DNA of 64,000 nt from Allomesorhizobium camelthorni. GTDB taxonomy: Bacteria > Pseudomonadota > Alphaproteobacteria > Rhizobiales > Rhizobiaceae. A program made the translations under genes and the position numbers. Positions 54,647 to 64,000 of the stretch are shown here, piece by piece. Every line of letters starts with the position of its first letter. Position 1 is the first letter of the stretch. The stretch is taken from NCBI RefSeq assembly GCF_011045125.1, contig NZ_JAAKZF010000030.1, positions 1 through 64,000 on the forward strand, given 5' to 3'. Under the pieces are notes generated by a model. It saw only the letters and a list, made by a program, of their open reading frames with translations, was not told where the DNA came from and did not search any database.

Positions 54647-54923
54647 CTCTGGATTGTTTCGCTCGCAACTGAGCCGCGCCGCAGGCCCTACGGCCCTTGA
54701 TGATGAGAGCGGGCCGGCCGGCGCTCCCCGTCTCGGCCCTTGTTCGATGCCGGCCGCAGGCCAAGGAGAACTGTCGAGTCGGAGGCGAGGGGCGGCACCC
54801 CTCGTCCCGACACTTCCCGGTCGCTGCGGCGCACAGCGGCCAGTCACCCGCAGGACGAACAGGAGTGGAAGACCGGCGCAGCCGGCTGACGGCCGCGAGC
54901 ACCGTGGCATTGATCTCTTTGCA

Positions 54924-54946
54924 TATCATTATTGCCAAAAATGATA
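54924..54946. promoter_or_regulatory. Palindromic operator upstream of hipB
   Basis: tatcattatt-gcca-aaaatgata is an inverted repeat with TATCAT and ATGATA arms. Further half-sites tatcat occur at 55010 and 55032. HipB proteins repress their own operon through TATCC/TATCAT-type palindromes, so autoregulation is likely. Confidence 0.6.
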
Positions 54947-55035
54947 CGGGAGCAGATCATAAAAAGTTTGACTTGAGGCGCCAGGCGAGATACCTTTGCG
55001 TATCATCGTCCATTGGAATGGTCCATGTAGGTATC

Positions 55036-55365
55036 ATGATGGGCTCAGAATCAGAAGTTCTGCGTGAAATCGGTGGCCTTTTTAGGCAGGCGAGGCTGGC
55101 CGCTGCCATGACGCAGGAGCAGGTCGCTGATTTGGCGGGCATATCCCGTCCCCGCTATCGCGACATTGAAAAGGGAACCGCAGCAGCGCGTGCGACGACG
55201 CTCATGAATGTCGCTCGCGCGCTCGGTCTGGAAATGATGCTGGTTCCGCAAGTCATGGTGCCGGCTGTCCAGGCTCTATTGCGTCCGCACGACGATGACG
55301 ATCGACCTGCCTTTGTTTCTCAACCTGACGATGACGATCATGGCTCCAGTCTTCCGCGCACCTAA
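55036..55365 (+). CDS. hipB: HipB-type antitoxin (XRE helix-turn-helix)
   Basis: From the ATG at 55036 the protein is 109 residues; an ATG at 55018 or at 55039 is also possible. It contains IGGLFRQARLAAAMTQEQVA, DLAGISRPRYRDIEKGTAAA and RATTLMNVARALGLEMMLVP, a lambda-repressor-like helix-turn-helix of the HipB group. It would bind the palindromes upstream and neutralise the HipA kinase. It overlaps the hipA start, which supports a coupled pair. Confidence 0.82.
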   Translation: MMGSESEVLREIGGLFRQARLAAAMTQEQVADLAGISRPRYRDIEKGTAAARATTLMNVARALGLEMMLVPQVMVPAVQALLRPHDDDDRPAFVSQPDDDDHGSSLPRT

Positions 55366-56596
55366 GACGATCCAGTCGCTGGACGTGCTCCTGAACGCAC
55401 TGAAGGTCGGCACAATCGTTAGGACGCCGGGCGATTTCAATGCATTCAATTTCGATGAGGCTTACCGCGCTACGGGCGGCTTTCCAGTTTTCAGCCTGTC
55501 GTTCCGGGCAGCGACGGGAGGATTGCGGAAAGATCCGAAGCCTCTGGCGGGCGCCTTGCCCGCTTTCCTCGCGAACCTCCTGCCCGAGGAGAAATTGCGT
55601 GAGGCGATGGAAAAGCACCACGAAGGCAATGTGCGCCCAGGCAATGATTTCGATCTTTTAGCGGCGCTGGGCGCCGATCTGCCGGGAGCCGTACGGGCAT
55701 TGCCCAGTGACGGCACGATAGCGATTCCGCAGGATTCTTCAAAGGATAAGCCCAAGGCTCGGTTCTCACTTGCCGGTGTGCAAATGAAGCTGTCGGTCAT
55801 GAAGAACACTGGAAAAGGCGGCGGCCTGACCTTGCCGATGGACGACGAGCAGGGCCAGTACATCGCCAAGTTCGCTTCGACGGCGTTTCCGGGCGTTTCC
55901 GAGAACGAATTCGCCAACCTGGCGCTGGCTGCAGCAATCGGCATGGAGGTGCCTGAATGCGAACTGGTCGAGAGTTCCGATTTTGGGGGCATTCCCGAAG
56001 AATTCAACACGCTGTCGGAGGGCAAGGTCCTTCTCGTCAAACGTTTCGATCGCGGCGCCGATGGCGATAGGATTCACATTGAGGATTTCGCTCAGGTCTT
56101 CGGTGTCTATCCCTCGCGCAAATACGAGGGCGCTTCTTATCATGACATAGCCTCGGCTCTTGGCGTGGCCGTCTCGCCTACGGCGGCTCTCGAATTCGTC
56201 CGCCGCTTGGCGCTGACTGTCATCACCGGCAATGGCGACATGCACCTGAAGAACTGGTCGTTGATCTATCCCGGAAACGGCTATAAGCCGGCGCTTTCAC
56301 CAATCTACGACCTACTGTCGACCGTGCCATATCTTCCCGCCGACGCCATGGCGCTTTCGCTTGGAGGGGAGCGCTCGTTCAAGGCGCTAGCAGCACGGCG
56401 ATGGAAAGCATTTGCGAACCGTGCAAGGCTTCCGGAGCCGGCAGTCCTGAAGGCAGTGGTCGAGACCGTCGAACTCGTCAACGAGCACTGGTGGCATCTG
56501 CCTGAGCGCGACGTTGTCGCGAAGAAAGTGCTCGGGCGGATCGACGAGCATGTGAAGGCGATGACGCCGATACTGAACTCCTGCGCCGAGAAGTGA
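55295..56596 (+). CDS. hipA: HipA-type toxin, serine/threonine kinase
   Basis: The frame codes up to 433 residues (starts at 55331 or 55340 are also possible, since HipA usually begins shortly before LDVLLNALKVGTI). It has FSLAGVQMKLSV, the phosphate-binding region, KRFDRGADGDRIHIEDFAQV, the catalytic Asp in NGDMHLKNWSL (about 311) and the metal Asp in SPIYDLLST. HipA phosphorylates glutamyl-tRNA synthetase or related targets and causes dormancy. All key residues are present, so it looks active. It is paired with hipB. Confidence 0.88.
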   Translation: MTIDLPLFLNLTMTIMAPVFRAPKTIQSLDVLLNALKVGTIVRTPGDFNAFNFDEAYRATGGFPVFSLSFRAATGGLRKDPKPLAGALPAFLANLLPEEKLREAMEKHHEGNVRPGNDFDLLAALGADLPGAVRALPSDGTIAIPQDSSKDKPKARFSLAGVQMKLSVMKNTGKGGGLTLPMDDEQGQYIAKFASTAFPGVSENEFANLALAAAIGMEVPECELVESSDFGGIPEEFNTLSEGKVLLVKRFDRGADGDRIHIEDFAQVFGVYPSRKYEGASYHDIASALGVAVSPTAALEFVRRLALTVITGNGDMHLKNWSLIYPGNGYKPALSPIYDLLSTVPYLPADAMALSLGGERSFKALAARRWKAFANRARLPEPAVLKAVVETVELVNEHWWHLPERDVVAKKVLGRIDEHVKAMTPILNSCAEK

Positions 56597-56716
56597 GCCG
56601 AGCCCTCTTGGCTTGACGCTATCGCGCAATGATCGCCCGCGCCAGTGGCCCAGCCCGCCTCACTTGGCAGGCTTCTTCCTTTTTGTTTCGCGTCAGTTTT
56701 GTCCGATGTTGAACGA

Positions 56717-56732
56717 TGTCGGACATGCGACA
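56717..56732. promoter_or_regulatory. NifA-type upstream activator site
   Basis: tgtcggacatgcgaca is TGT-N10-ACA. It lies 47 bases upstream of the -24/-12 sequence at 56779; an overlapping longer inverted repeat (tgtccgatgtt...cggaca) is also present. Confidence 0.7.
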
Positions 56733-56778
56733 TAGTCGTCTTAGAACCATGATGTTGTTTATAAACACGTTTCGTCTT

Positions 56779-56793
56779 TGGCACAGTACATGC
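56779..56793 (+). promoter_or_regulatory. Sigma54-type promoter before the small ORF and AAA+ gene
   Basis: TGGCACAGTACATGC has a perfect -24 core and ATGC at -12, the same -12 variant as the fixA and iscN promoters here. Confidence 0.7.
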
Positions 56794-56830
56794 AGGCTTC
56801 GCTACAAGCCTAGGTGCTGAGGGGAAACGC

Positions 56831-56980
56831 TTGTCGCAAGCAGATGATGTTTATCCAGTGCTCTGGCTGGGGCGAATTGAACCAACAAAGATAAGGTTAG
56901 AAAAAGTGAAAAAGTACGGCTCCGGCAAAACTCATCCAACATTGCGGTCAAGCGGTCCGACGGTCATCTCCGACAAGTGA
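56831..56980 (+). CDS. Small ORF behind a NifA/sigma54-type promoter
   Basis: A TTG-started frame of 49 residues (MSQADDVYPVLWLGRIEPTK, then RLEKVKKYGSGKTHPTLRS and ending VISDK) lies 38 bases downstream of the promoter. GAGGGGAAACGC gives a strong ribosome site with good spacing. It is basic and hydrophilic, with no signal peptide and no family I know. The codon use is less GC-rich than in the neighbours. It is followed after 210 bases by the AAA+ gene. It could equally be an untranslated leader. Confidence 0.4.
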   Translation: MSQADDVYPVLWLGRIEPTKIRLEKVKKYGSGKTHPTLRSSGPTVISDK

Positions 56981-57190
56981 GGAAATCAACTGAGCGTTCT
57001 CGATGCTCGTCAAGGCGATCGCCAAAAACGGGACGGCCACGGCACTCGTAGCCTAAACACCGATTACCAAGATCCGGCGCTTTGCCTGACGCTTGTTCCA
57101 GCATCCTGATGTTGTGCAGCATGCTTTGAGGCACGTGATGCATTGTCCAATTATCTTTCGATGAACTATGAGCTCACAAAGGATGTCATC

Positions 57191-58570
57191 ATGACTGAGA
57201 TCGTCCGCTTTGCATGGCAGGCACTTCATGGCCATTTCAAAAACGATGATTTGACGGAACTGTCTAGCTCCCACCGAAGGTTTGCTTCACATCTCCTGCC
57301 AGATCTTCAAACCATGATCGAAGAGCAGATCGCGCCTCTGTCTCCCAAGCTGGTGGGCGTTCACCAGCACCACGAGTTTATTCCCATGAAGCTGTCGGAC
57401 TTGGTCATTCGCGAGGGACATGCCGTCATTTCGATAACACCCTTGCAATATCAAGACATCGATATCGGCGAAGAGGAGCCTTATGCGTCTCTGCACAACG
57501 GCCTATGGTTATTCCAGATCGGCGACGAGCCGGTCGCGATTTTTCTGTCGCAGTTCACTGCGAACAGAGGCAGGCGATTCGTTCAAGTGGAAATCGCTTA
57601 TATGCCTGGCGAGCAGGCGTCCGCCTTCGCGCGCGAATTTCTTCGCAAGATCCAGGCGGGGGGCGAGACGTCACGAAATTATCGCAACAAGGTTCTCTCT
57701 TTCGAAGCCGATGCAGGACACTCTGGGATGCAGGGAACGATGCGGGTTCATGGCCTTCCTGCCGTACGCCGGAATGACGTGGTGCTTTCCGAGGCAACCA
57801 TGGCCCGTCTTGATGCCCACATCTTCGATTTTGATCGACACCGCGAGGGGCTGAAGCGCCTCGGCCAATCAACGCGAAAGGGAATTCTGCTTTACGGGCC
57901 ACCGGGCACGGGCAAGACGCACGTCATCCGTTATGTTGCTGCCAACCTGGCCGGGCGCAGCACCGTTCTGGTCACGGCTGAGCAGATGCAGGAAATTGGC
58001 TCCTACATTGCGCTGGCTCGTACCCTGCAGCCGAGCATCGTCGTGCTGGAGGACGTCGATCTGGTGGGCCGGTCGCGAGAGGATGTTTATGGTCAGAAGG
58101 CTGAAGGCCTCCTCAACCGTCTGTTGAACGAGATGGACGGTCTTGGGTCAGAGGCAGATATCCTTTTCATCCTGACGACGAACCGGCCGGAGCACATCGA
58201 GGAAGCACTCGCTTCGCGTCCGGGCCGCGTAGACGAAGCTATTGAAATTCCGCTCCCCGACGCCGGTTGCCGCGAGCGGCTGATCGCGCTGTATGGTCAT
58301 GCGCTCACCTTCGAGAGCGGAGCGGTGGCCGATGCCGTCGCACGCTCAGACGGCAGCAGCGCGGCCTATGTCAAGGAGATGGTCCGCCGTCTCGCTCAAC
58401 GGAGCCTTGCGCGAGATGGCGCTCATTTTGTCTCATGCGATGATGTGGAGTTGGTCTTCGGCGACCCCGGAGTATTGTCCAGCCGTCTCAACAGGCGCAT
58501 CGTCGGCCTCACCGACAAGACGTCAAGAAAACAAAATGCCGAAGAAGATGAATGTGACTGCTGCGACTAA
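57191..58570 (+). CDS. AAA+ ATPase (Cdc48/BCS1-like single-domain)
   Basis: The ATG at 57191 is chosen because AAAGGA precedes it; upstream starts at 57143 (TTG) or 57161 are possible. The 459-residue protein has a novel-looking N-terminal half (residues 1-200) and a C-terminal AAA+ domain: Walker A YGPPGTGKTH (about 237), Walker B IVVLEDVDL (about 292), sensor 1 FILTTNRPEH and an arginine-finger region ASRPGRVDEAIEIPLP. The tail ends EEDECDCCD, an acidic Cys-rich stretch that could bind metal. It probably remodels a protein. It is the first complete gene after the NifA-type promoter at 56779. Confidence 0.85.
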   Translation: MTEIVRFAWQALHGHFKNDDLTELSSSHRRFASHLLPDLQTMIEEQIAPLSPKLVGVHQHHEFIPMKLSDLVIREGHAVISITPLQYQDIDIGEEEPYASLHNGLWLFQIGDEPVAIFLSQFTANRGRRFVQVEIAYMPGEQASAFAREFLRKIQAGGETSRNYRNKVLSFEADAGHSGMQGTMRVHGLPAVRRNDVVLSEATMARLDAHIFDFDRHREGLKRLGQSTRKGILLYGPPGTGKTHVIRYVAANLAGRSTVLVTAEQMQEIGSYIALARTLQPSIVVLEDVDLVGRSREDVYGQKAEGLLNRLLNEMDGLGSEADILFILTTNRPEHIEEALASRPGRVDEAIEIPLPDAGCRERLIALYGHALTFESGAVADAVARSDGSSAAYVKEMVRRLAQRSLARDGAHFVSCDDVELVFGDPGVLSSRLNRRIVGLTDKTSRKQNAEEDECDCCD

Positions 58571-58617
58571 AATTCTGCGGCCCGAGTTCGTCTTGCGCTG
58601 ATTTTCGATGCTTCGCT

Positions 58618-59307
58618 CTAATCAGCGCAACGTGCCGTTGGGCGCTCGTCGGCCATGCCTGGTCCGCTCGATGCGAGGCCAGGAACGATGAGTGCCCGAT
58701 AAATTCGCCTGGCCGCTGAGCTGCCGAGCACTCCCGCACCGCTCCGATCCGCCGCAGTCATTGTATCCGGTGGCGGCGGGACGTAGGTCGCCTTGCCTGG
58801 CCGGCTTCCCCCGATCCAGTTCTGGCTGCGGCGCACGTCTCCGGGCTGCTTGTTCGAACCACGCACGCCGCGCATCAACCGCTTGTGCGCCTCGTTCAGG
58901 AGCCGCATGGAAATCGGCAGCCCCTGCTTCGACGCAAGCTGGTCGCGGGCATAGGCGAGCGCGTCGTGATAGTTCGTGACCTCTTCCACATCGGCGTTGG
59001 GTGCCGGCCCCTCTTCGGCCTCGAAAGCGAGAAGGTCCACGAGTGATGCCTGCGTGCCCTCGATCTGCGACGAGATCACTGCCTCCTTGCGCACGAAGGC
59101 GTAGATGAACCAATCGAGGGAAGGCACCATATCGGCAGCGAGATCGAGCCGAACGAGCGCCTGCTCGGCTTCCCGCAGACGTTATTCGAGCTTGCCTTCG
59201 ACAAAGAGTGCCGGACGCGCAGGCGGCAGTTCGAACGGGATGAACGCATCGACGTTCTCTGCGCCTGCGGTTACGCTCTCGTATCGGCCTGTTGTCTGCT
59301 TCGCCAT
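58618..59307 (-). pseudogene. Fic-family protein, N-terminal part with a premature stop
   Basis: From the ATG at 59307 the frame reads MAKQTTGRYESVTAGAENVD, FIPFELPPARPALFVEGKLE, an in-frame TAA near 59183, then RLREAEQALVRLDLAADMVP, VISSQIEGTQASLVDLLAFE and NEAHKRLMRGVRGSNKQPGD, VRRSQNWIGG. This is the N-terminal half of Fic/DOC-type AMP-transferases with the inhibitory S-Q-I-E-G helix. The catalytic HPFxDGNGR motif is missing because similarity ends near 58760. It is dead. Confidence 0.85.
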
Positions 59308-59731
59308 TTCATGACCCCCAATTGGCAACAGCTTCGTTCGGATCGAGGCGAGCAAGGAACGACAGCGTTCCTTGGCGACCTATCTGGGAACGAAGTCTTT
59401 ACTAGCGCTGAGTCTTATTCAAGGAATCGTTCTTAGCGCCACTGCCTTAATAGATTGTCGCCGACTGCCTGCCCCTGAAAAGGATGGCGGCAGCACTATA
59501 CAGGGTGCGACCGCATTCATCTTTGGGACTACAGACCCCCGTAACCAGATGCAATCCTGTGGCCGGCTGCGCAACCCGGGCCAGCTTCGCCGGCCACCCA
59601 GCCGAAGCGCAAAGACCAAGCATGCACTAACTTTCAACATGGATCACCGATTTGGGGGCCGGCCAGTTGTCGCTTTCAGGCGAGGTCAATGGCGGTCGCA
59701 AGTAACGGAATCCGACACCTTGTGTCGTCTT
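59308..59731. other. Gap without recognisable gene before the nifH regulatory region
   Basis: About 420 bases. A 129-codon plus-strand frame runs through it, but it has no family resemblance and no good ribosome site, and it runs into the NifA site of nifH. I treat it as non-coding. Confidence 0.45.
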
Positions 59732-59747
59732 TGTCGGGTCCGCTACA
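59732..59747. promoter_or_regulatory. NifA upstream activator site for nifH
   Basis: tgtcgggtccgctaca is TGT-N10-ACA, 88 bases upstream of the nifH -24/-12 sequence. Confidence 0.82.
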
Positions 59748-59835
59748 CACGGCTAGCTTAGCCAACGTCCTGTTTGCCTCGGGCTAAACAGCTGAAAAGC
59801 AATCACAAATTTTTCTTCGGGCCGATCAGCCAAGT

Positions 59836-59850
59836 TGGCACGAGTCTTGA
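59836..59850 (+). promoter_or_regulatory. Sigma54-type promoter of nifHDK
   Basis: TGGCACGAGTCTTGA has a perfect -24 element, but the -12 element is TTGA, with A for the normally conserved C. The duplicated leader at 34794 (TGGCATGAGTTTTGA) has the same TTGA, so this is unlikely to be a sequencing error. Confidence 0.75.
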
Positions 59851-59914
59851 AACCCTTCACTGCGAGGCGGCGAGAGCTGCCGACCGGCATTTATGTCGCG
59901 GGCGGCCGCGATGA

Positions 59915-60832
<918 letters not shown>

Positions 60833-60849
60833 CCGCCGCTGCCGACACG

Positions 60850-60874
60850 AGGCGCGCCTTCACCGGGCGCGCCT
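60850..60874. other. Stem-loop between nifH and nifD
   Basis: aggcgcgcc-ttcaccg-ggcgcgcct is a perfect nine-base-pair hairpin 17 bases after nifH. It has no T run, so it is more likely to protect the nifH mRNA 3' end or limit read-through than to be a full terminator. NifH protein is needed in excess over NifDK. Confidence 0.7.
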
Positions 60875-60929
60875 TTACGAGAACGGCGTCTCGTCGGTGA
60901 GGCGTCACCCGAAACTGGAAAGGGGTCAC

Positions 60930-62429
60930 ATGAGCCTGGAATACGAGAATGACGGCGCTCTCCATGCGAAGCTTATCGAGGAGGTGCTCTCGCAATATCC
61001 AGATAAGGCGGCGAAGCGCCGCAAGAAGCACCTCAGCGTCGCACAGAGCGGGGACGAGGCTGGCGAGGAGGGCGAGGTCCTTTCCGAATGCGACGTCAAA
61101 TCGAACATCAAGTCCATTCCGGGCGTGATGACGATTCGCGGTTGCGCCTATGCCGGCTCAAAGGGCGTGGTATGGGGTCCGGTCAAGGATATGGTCCATA
61201 TCTCGCACGGCCCGGTCGGCTGCGGGCAATATTCCTGGTCGCAGCGCCGCAACTACTACGTCGGTATGACCGGCATCGACACGTTCGTGACAATGCAGTT
61301 CACCTCCGATTTCCAGGAGAAGGACATTGTTTTCGGCGGCGACAAGAAGCTGGTACAGGTCATCGACGAGATTGAGGAACTGTTTCCGCTGAACAAGGGC
61401 ATCACCGTGCAATCCGAATGCCCGATCGGCCTGATTGGCGACGACACCGAAGCAGTTTCCCGCAATAAGGCCAAAGAGCACGGAAAGACGATCGTGCCGG
61501 TGCGTTGCGAGGGCTTCCGCGGCGTCTCGCAATCGCTCGGCCACCACATCGCCAACGACGCGATCCGCGACTGGGTGTTCGAGAAGAAGGACGTCGAGTT
61601 CGAGGCAGGCCCTTACGACGTCAACGTCATCGGCGACTACAATATCGGCGGCGACGCCTGGGCCTCGCGCATCCTGCTCGAGGAGGTGGGGTTGCGCGTG
61701 GTCGCTAACTGGTCCGGCGACGCCACGCTCGCCGAGATAGAGCGGGCGCCGAAGGCCAAGCTCAATCTCATCCATTGCTACCGGTCGATGAACTACATCT
61801 GCCGACACATGGAGGAAAAGTACGGCATCCCATGGATGGAATACAATTTCTTCGGCCCCTCCCAGATCGAAGCCTCTCTGCGCAAGATCGCCAAGCATTT
61901 TGGGCCTGAAATCGAGGAGAAGACTGAGAAGGTCATCGCCAAGTACAGGCCGTTTGTTGACGCGGTCAATGCCAAGTACTGGCCACGCCTCGAAGGCAAG
62001 ACGGTGATGCTCTACGTTGGTGGCCTGCGTCCCCGTCACGTCATCACGGCCTACGAGGACCTCGGCATGGTGATCGTCGGCACCGGCTACGAGTTCGGCC
62101 ACAATGACGATTATCAGCGCACCGGTCATTACGTGAAGAACGGCACGCTGATCTATGATGACGTGACCGGTTACGAATTGGAGAAGTTCATCGAGGGGAT
62201 CCGCCCCGATCTCGTCGGCTCCGGCATCAAGGAGAAGTACCCGGTGCAGAAGATGGGCATCCCGTTCCGTCAGATGCACTCATGGGACTATTCCGGCCCG
62301 TATCACGGCTATGACGGCTTCGCCATCTTCGCCCGCGACATGGATCTGGCCACCAACAACCCGGTCTGGGGCCTCTACGACACCCCCTGGAAGAAGGCCG
62401 TGCCGAGGGCGGCGATCGCCGCCGAATAA
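60930..62429 (+). CDS. nifD: NifD, nitrogenase MoFe protein alpha subunit
   Basis: From the ATG at 60930 (AAAGGGGTCAC upstream) the protein is 499 residues. P-cluster ligands are in [11 protein letters not shown] (about 70), [11 protein letters not shown] (about 96) and [11 protein letters not shown] (about 160). The FeMo-cofactor Cys is in [18 protein letters not shown] (about 285) and the cofactor His in [20 protein letters not shown] (about 450). It is intact and follows nifH by 97 bases. Confidence 0.99.
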   Translation: MSLEYENDGALHAKLIEEVLSQYPDKAAKRRKKHLSVAQSGDEAGEEGEVLSECDVKSNIKSIPGVMTIRGCAYAGSKGVVWGPVKDMVHISHGPVGCGQYSWSQRRNYYVGMTGIDTFVTMQFTSDFQEKDIVFGGDKKLVQVIDEIEELFPLNKGITVQSECPIGLIGDDTEAVSRNKAKEHGKTIVPVRCEGFRGVSQSLGHHIANDAIRDWVFEKKDVEFEAGPYDVNVIGDYNIGGDAWASRILLEEVGLRVVANWSGDATLAEIERAPKAKLNLIHCYRSMNYICRHMEEKYGIPWMEYNFFGPSQIEASLRKIAKHFGPEIEEKTEKVIAKYRPFVDAVNAKYWPRLEGKTVMLYVGGLRPRHVITAYEDLGMVIVGTGYEFGHNDDYQRTGHYVKNGTLIYDDVTGYELEKFIEGIRPDLVGSGIKEKYPVQKMGIPFRQMHSWDYSGPYHGYDGFAIFARDMDLATNNPVWGLYDTPWKKAVPRAAIAAE

Positions 62430-62435
62430 GAATCT

Positions 62436-62490
62436 GGCCTCTCCGCCCAGGCGGGGAGGCCTATGAGCGCCCGCGGCCCTTGAGCCGCGG
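62436..62490. other. Two stem-loops between nifD and nifK
   Basis: ggcctctccgcc-cag-ggcggggaggcc-type pairing occurs at 62436-62461 (one G-U pair), and ccgcggc-ccttga-gccgcgg at 62471-62490. No T run follows. They could set nifD:nifK stoichiometry or stabilise the messages. The 130-base gap is longer than usual for nifDK. Confidence 0.6.
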
Positions 62491-62559
62491 CAGTCCCTTC
62501 AACGTCTCGATATCCCTGTGCCGCCGTATTGCGCGGCCAGCTGGAAAGAGGTGACCACC

Positions 62560-64000
62560 ATGCCGCAGTCGGCCGAAAAAGTCCTCGACCATGCTCCCCT
62601 GTTCCGCGAGCCGGAATACAGGCAGATGCTTGCCGAGAAGAAGATCAACTTCGAATGCCCGCATCCGGACCAGATCGTTACGGATCAGCGCGAATTCACC
62701 AAGAGCTGGGAATACCGCGAAAAGAACCTCGCCCGCCAAGCGCTTGTCGTGAACCCCGCCAAGGCCTGCCAGCCGCTCGGCGCGGTGTTCGCCGCCGCCG
62801 GCTTCGAGCGGACGATGTCTTTCGTCCACGGCAGCCAGGGCTGTGTGGCCTATTACCGCTCCCACCTGTCGCGGCATTTCAAGGAGCCGTCCTCGGCGGT
62901 CTCCTCGTCGATGACCGAGGACGCGGCGGTGTTCGGCGGCCTCAAGAACATGATCGACGGGCTCGCCAACACCTACAAGCTCTACGACCCGAAGATGATC
63001 GCAGTCTCGACCACCTGCATGGCGGAGGTGATCGGCGACGACCTGCACGGCTTCATCGAGAACGCCAGGACCGAAGGCTCCGTGCCGCACGACTTCGACG
63101 TGCCCTTCGCTCACACTCCGGCTTTCGTCGGCAGCCATGTCGACGGCTATGACAGCATGGTCAAGGGCGTGCTGGAGCATTTCTGGAAGGGCAAGGAGCG
63201 CGCCGAAGTCGCAGGGAACATCAACATCATCCCCGGCTTCGACGGCTTCTGCGTCGGCAACAACCGCGAACTCAAGCGCCTGCTCGACCTGATGGGCGTG
63301 TCCTACACCTTCATCCAGGACGCCTCCGACCAGTACGACACGCCGTCGGACGGCGAGTACCGGATGTATGACGGCGGCACCAAGATCGAGGACGTAAAGG
63401 CAGCGCTGAATGCCGAGGCCACGATATCGCTGCAGCACTACAACACCCGCAAGACGCTGGAATATTGCGAGGAAGTCGGGCAGGCGACCGCGTCGTTCCA
63501 TTACCCGCTCGGTGTCCAGGCGACCGACGAATTCCTGATGAAGGTCTCGCAGATTTGCGGCAAGGAGATTCCGGAGGCGATCCGCCTTGAGCGCGGCCGC
63601 CTGGTCGACGCCATGGCTGACAGCCAGTCCTGGCTGCACGGCAAGAAATACGCGATCTACGGCGATCCGGACTTCGTCTATGCCATGGCCCGCTTCATCA
63701 TGGAAACCGGCGGCGAGCCGACCCATTGCCTCGCCACCAACGGCAACTCGGCGTGGGAAGCCGAGTTGAAGGATCTGCTTGCATCCTCGCCCTACGGCAA
63801 GGATGCGCAGGTCTGGGCGGGCAAGGACCTCTGGGCGATGCGCTCGCTGCTCTTCACCGAGCCGGTGGATCTCCTGATCGGCAATTCCTACGGCAAGTAT
63901 CTGGAACGCGACACCGGCACGCCGCTGATCCGGCTGATGTTCCCGATCTTCGACCGGCACCATCATCACCGCTTCCCGCTCATGGGCTACCAAGGTGGCC
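62560..64000 (+). CDS. nifK: NifK, nitrogenase MoFe protein beta subunit (cut by window end)
   Basis: The ATG at 62560 (GAAAGAGGTGACCACC upstream) begins [21 protein letters not shown]-cluster ligands are in [12 protein letters not shown] (about 70), [20 protein letters not shown] (about 95) and [13 protein letters not shown] (about 153), with [13 protein letters not shown] between. About 480 of roughly 513 residues are inside the window, reaching [16 protein letters not shown]. It should be followed by nifENX outside the window. Confidence 0.98.
   Translation, partial: MPQSAEKVLDHAPLFREPEYRQMLAEKKINFECPHPDQIVTDQREFTKSWEYREKNLARQALVVNPAKACQPLGAVFAAAGFERTMSFVHGSQGCVAYYRSHLSRHFKEPSSAVSSSMTEDAAVFGGLKNMIDGLANTYKLYDPKMIAVSTTCMAEVIGDDLHGFIENARTEGSVPHDFDVPFAHTPAFVGSHVDGYDSMVKGVLEHFWKGKERAEVAGNINIIPGFDGFCVGNNRELKRLLDLMGVSYTFIQDASDQYDTPSDGEYRMYDGGTKIEDVKAALNAEATISLQHYNTRKTLEYCEEVGQATASFHYPLGVQATDEFLMKVSQICGKEIPEAIRLERGRLVDAMADSQSWLHGKKYAIYGDPDFVYAMARFIMETGGEPTHCLATNGNSAWEAELKDLLASSPYGKDAQVWAGKDLWAMRSLLFTEPVDLLIGNSYGKYLERDTGTPLIRLMFPIFDRHHHHRFPLMGYQGG

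Noticed and set aside
59372-59761. 129-codon plus-strand frame before nifH
   Set aside because: No ribosome site, no family, and it overlaps the NifA-binding site of nifH.
62461-63993. Minus-strand 510-codon frame opposite nifK
   Set aside because: Pure shadow of nifK, which is unmistakable on the plus strand.

Overview
The window looks like part of a symbiosis island or symbiotic plasmid of an alpha-proteobacterial rhizobium, most likely Mesorhizobium-like. It holds Nod-factor genes behind a nod box, C4-dicarboxylate uptake genes, two large nif/fix blocks, a second rpoN, a NodFE pair, and many decayed gene fragments. nodA followed by a truncated nodB and then nodFEG, with no nodC, resembles what I recall for Astragalus sinicus rhizobia (M. 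huakuii type), where nodA lies far from nodBC. The species assignment is inference.

Layout. 1-1300: start of a malic enzyme gene and remnants of IS1380- and IS110-type transposases. 1324-5890: nodG, nodE, nodF, nodB', nodA on the minus strand behind a nod box, with nodD divergent; a second nodD 3' remnant lies between nodE and nodG. 5850-16340: an inverted repeat of about 0.55 kb (iolI-like start plus lacI end) flanks dctD-dctB / dctA. The right copy is fused in frame to a nifA that lacks its N-terminus and is frameshifted. 17142-21938: nodL and a heterodimeric ABC exporter. 22002-34526, all minus: SIR2-like, nifT, nifZ, fdxN, nifB, nifA, fixXCBA, nifW, a nifV remnant, nifS, a broken nifU and iscN. 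34780-38311: a nifH/nifD/nifQ chimera, a broken heme-uptake locus (hmuP, hmuS, hmuT'), fdxB and nifQ. 39380-46990: kup, aminotransferase and deoA remnants with a Phd-type antitoxin, an MFS transporter, rpoN2, prxS and an Irr-like gene. 47480-53520: a cytochrome P450, ferredoxin, SnoaL-like, tandem SDR and luciferase-like monooxygenase cluster behind a NifA-type UAS. 54140-59307: plasmid-type membrane protein, hipBA, a NifA/sigma54-type promoter before a tiny ORF and an AAA+ ATPase, and a dead fic gene. 59732-64000: nifH, nifD and nifK (cut by the window end).

How the parts work together. NodD acting at the nod box would drive the acyl-transfer and fatty-acyl genes (nodA, nodFE, nodG), and NodL would acetylate the product. 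In bacteroids, DctA imports dicarboxylates under DctBD and sigma54. NifA (with the CX11CX19CX4C oxygen motif) and RpoN would activate TGT-N10-ACA / -24/-12 promoters, which I can see before nifB, fixA, iscN, nifH, probably the P450 cluster, and the small ORF/AAA+ unit. FixABCX supplies electrons, NifB makes the cofactor precursor, and NifS/IscN handle Fe-S assembly. The nifV remnant fits a strain that relies on plant homocitrate.

The most unusual material is the set of NifA/sigma54-type promoters in front of genes not in the classical nif list (P450 cluster; small ORF plus AAA+ ATPase), the SIR2-like gene in the nifB operon, an Irr-like gene upstream of prxS-rpoN2, and the mosaic of duplicated nod/nif fragments. 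No CRISPR array, rRNA or tRNA gene was recognised. Functions are assigned by reading protein motifs; no database search was run.
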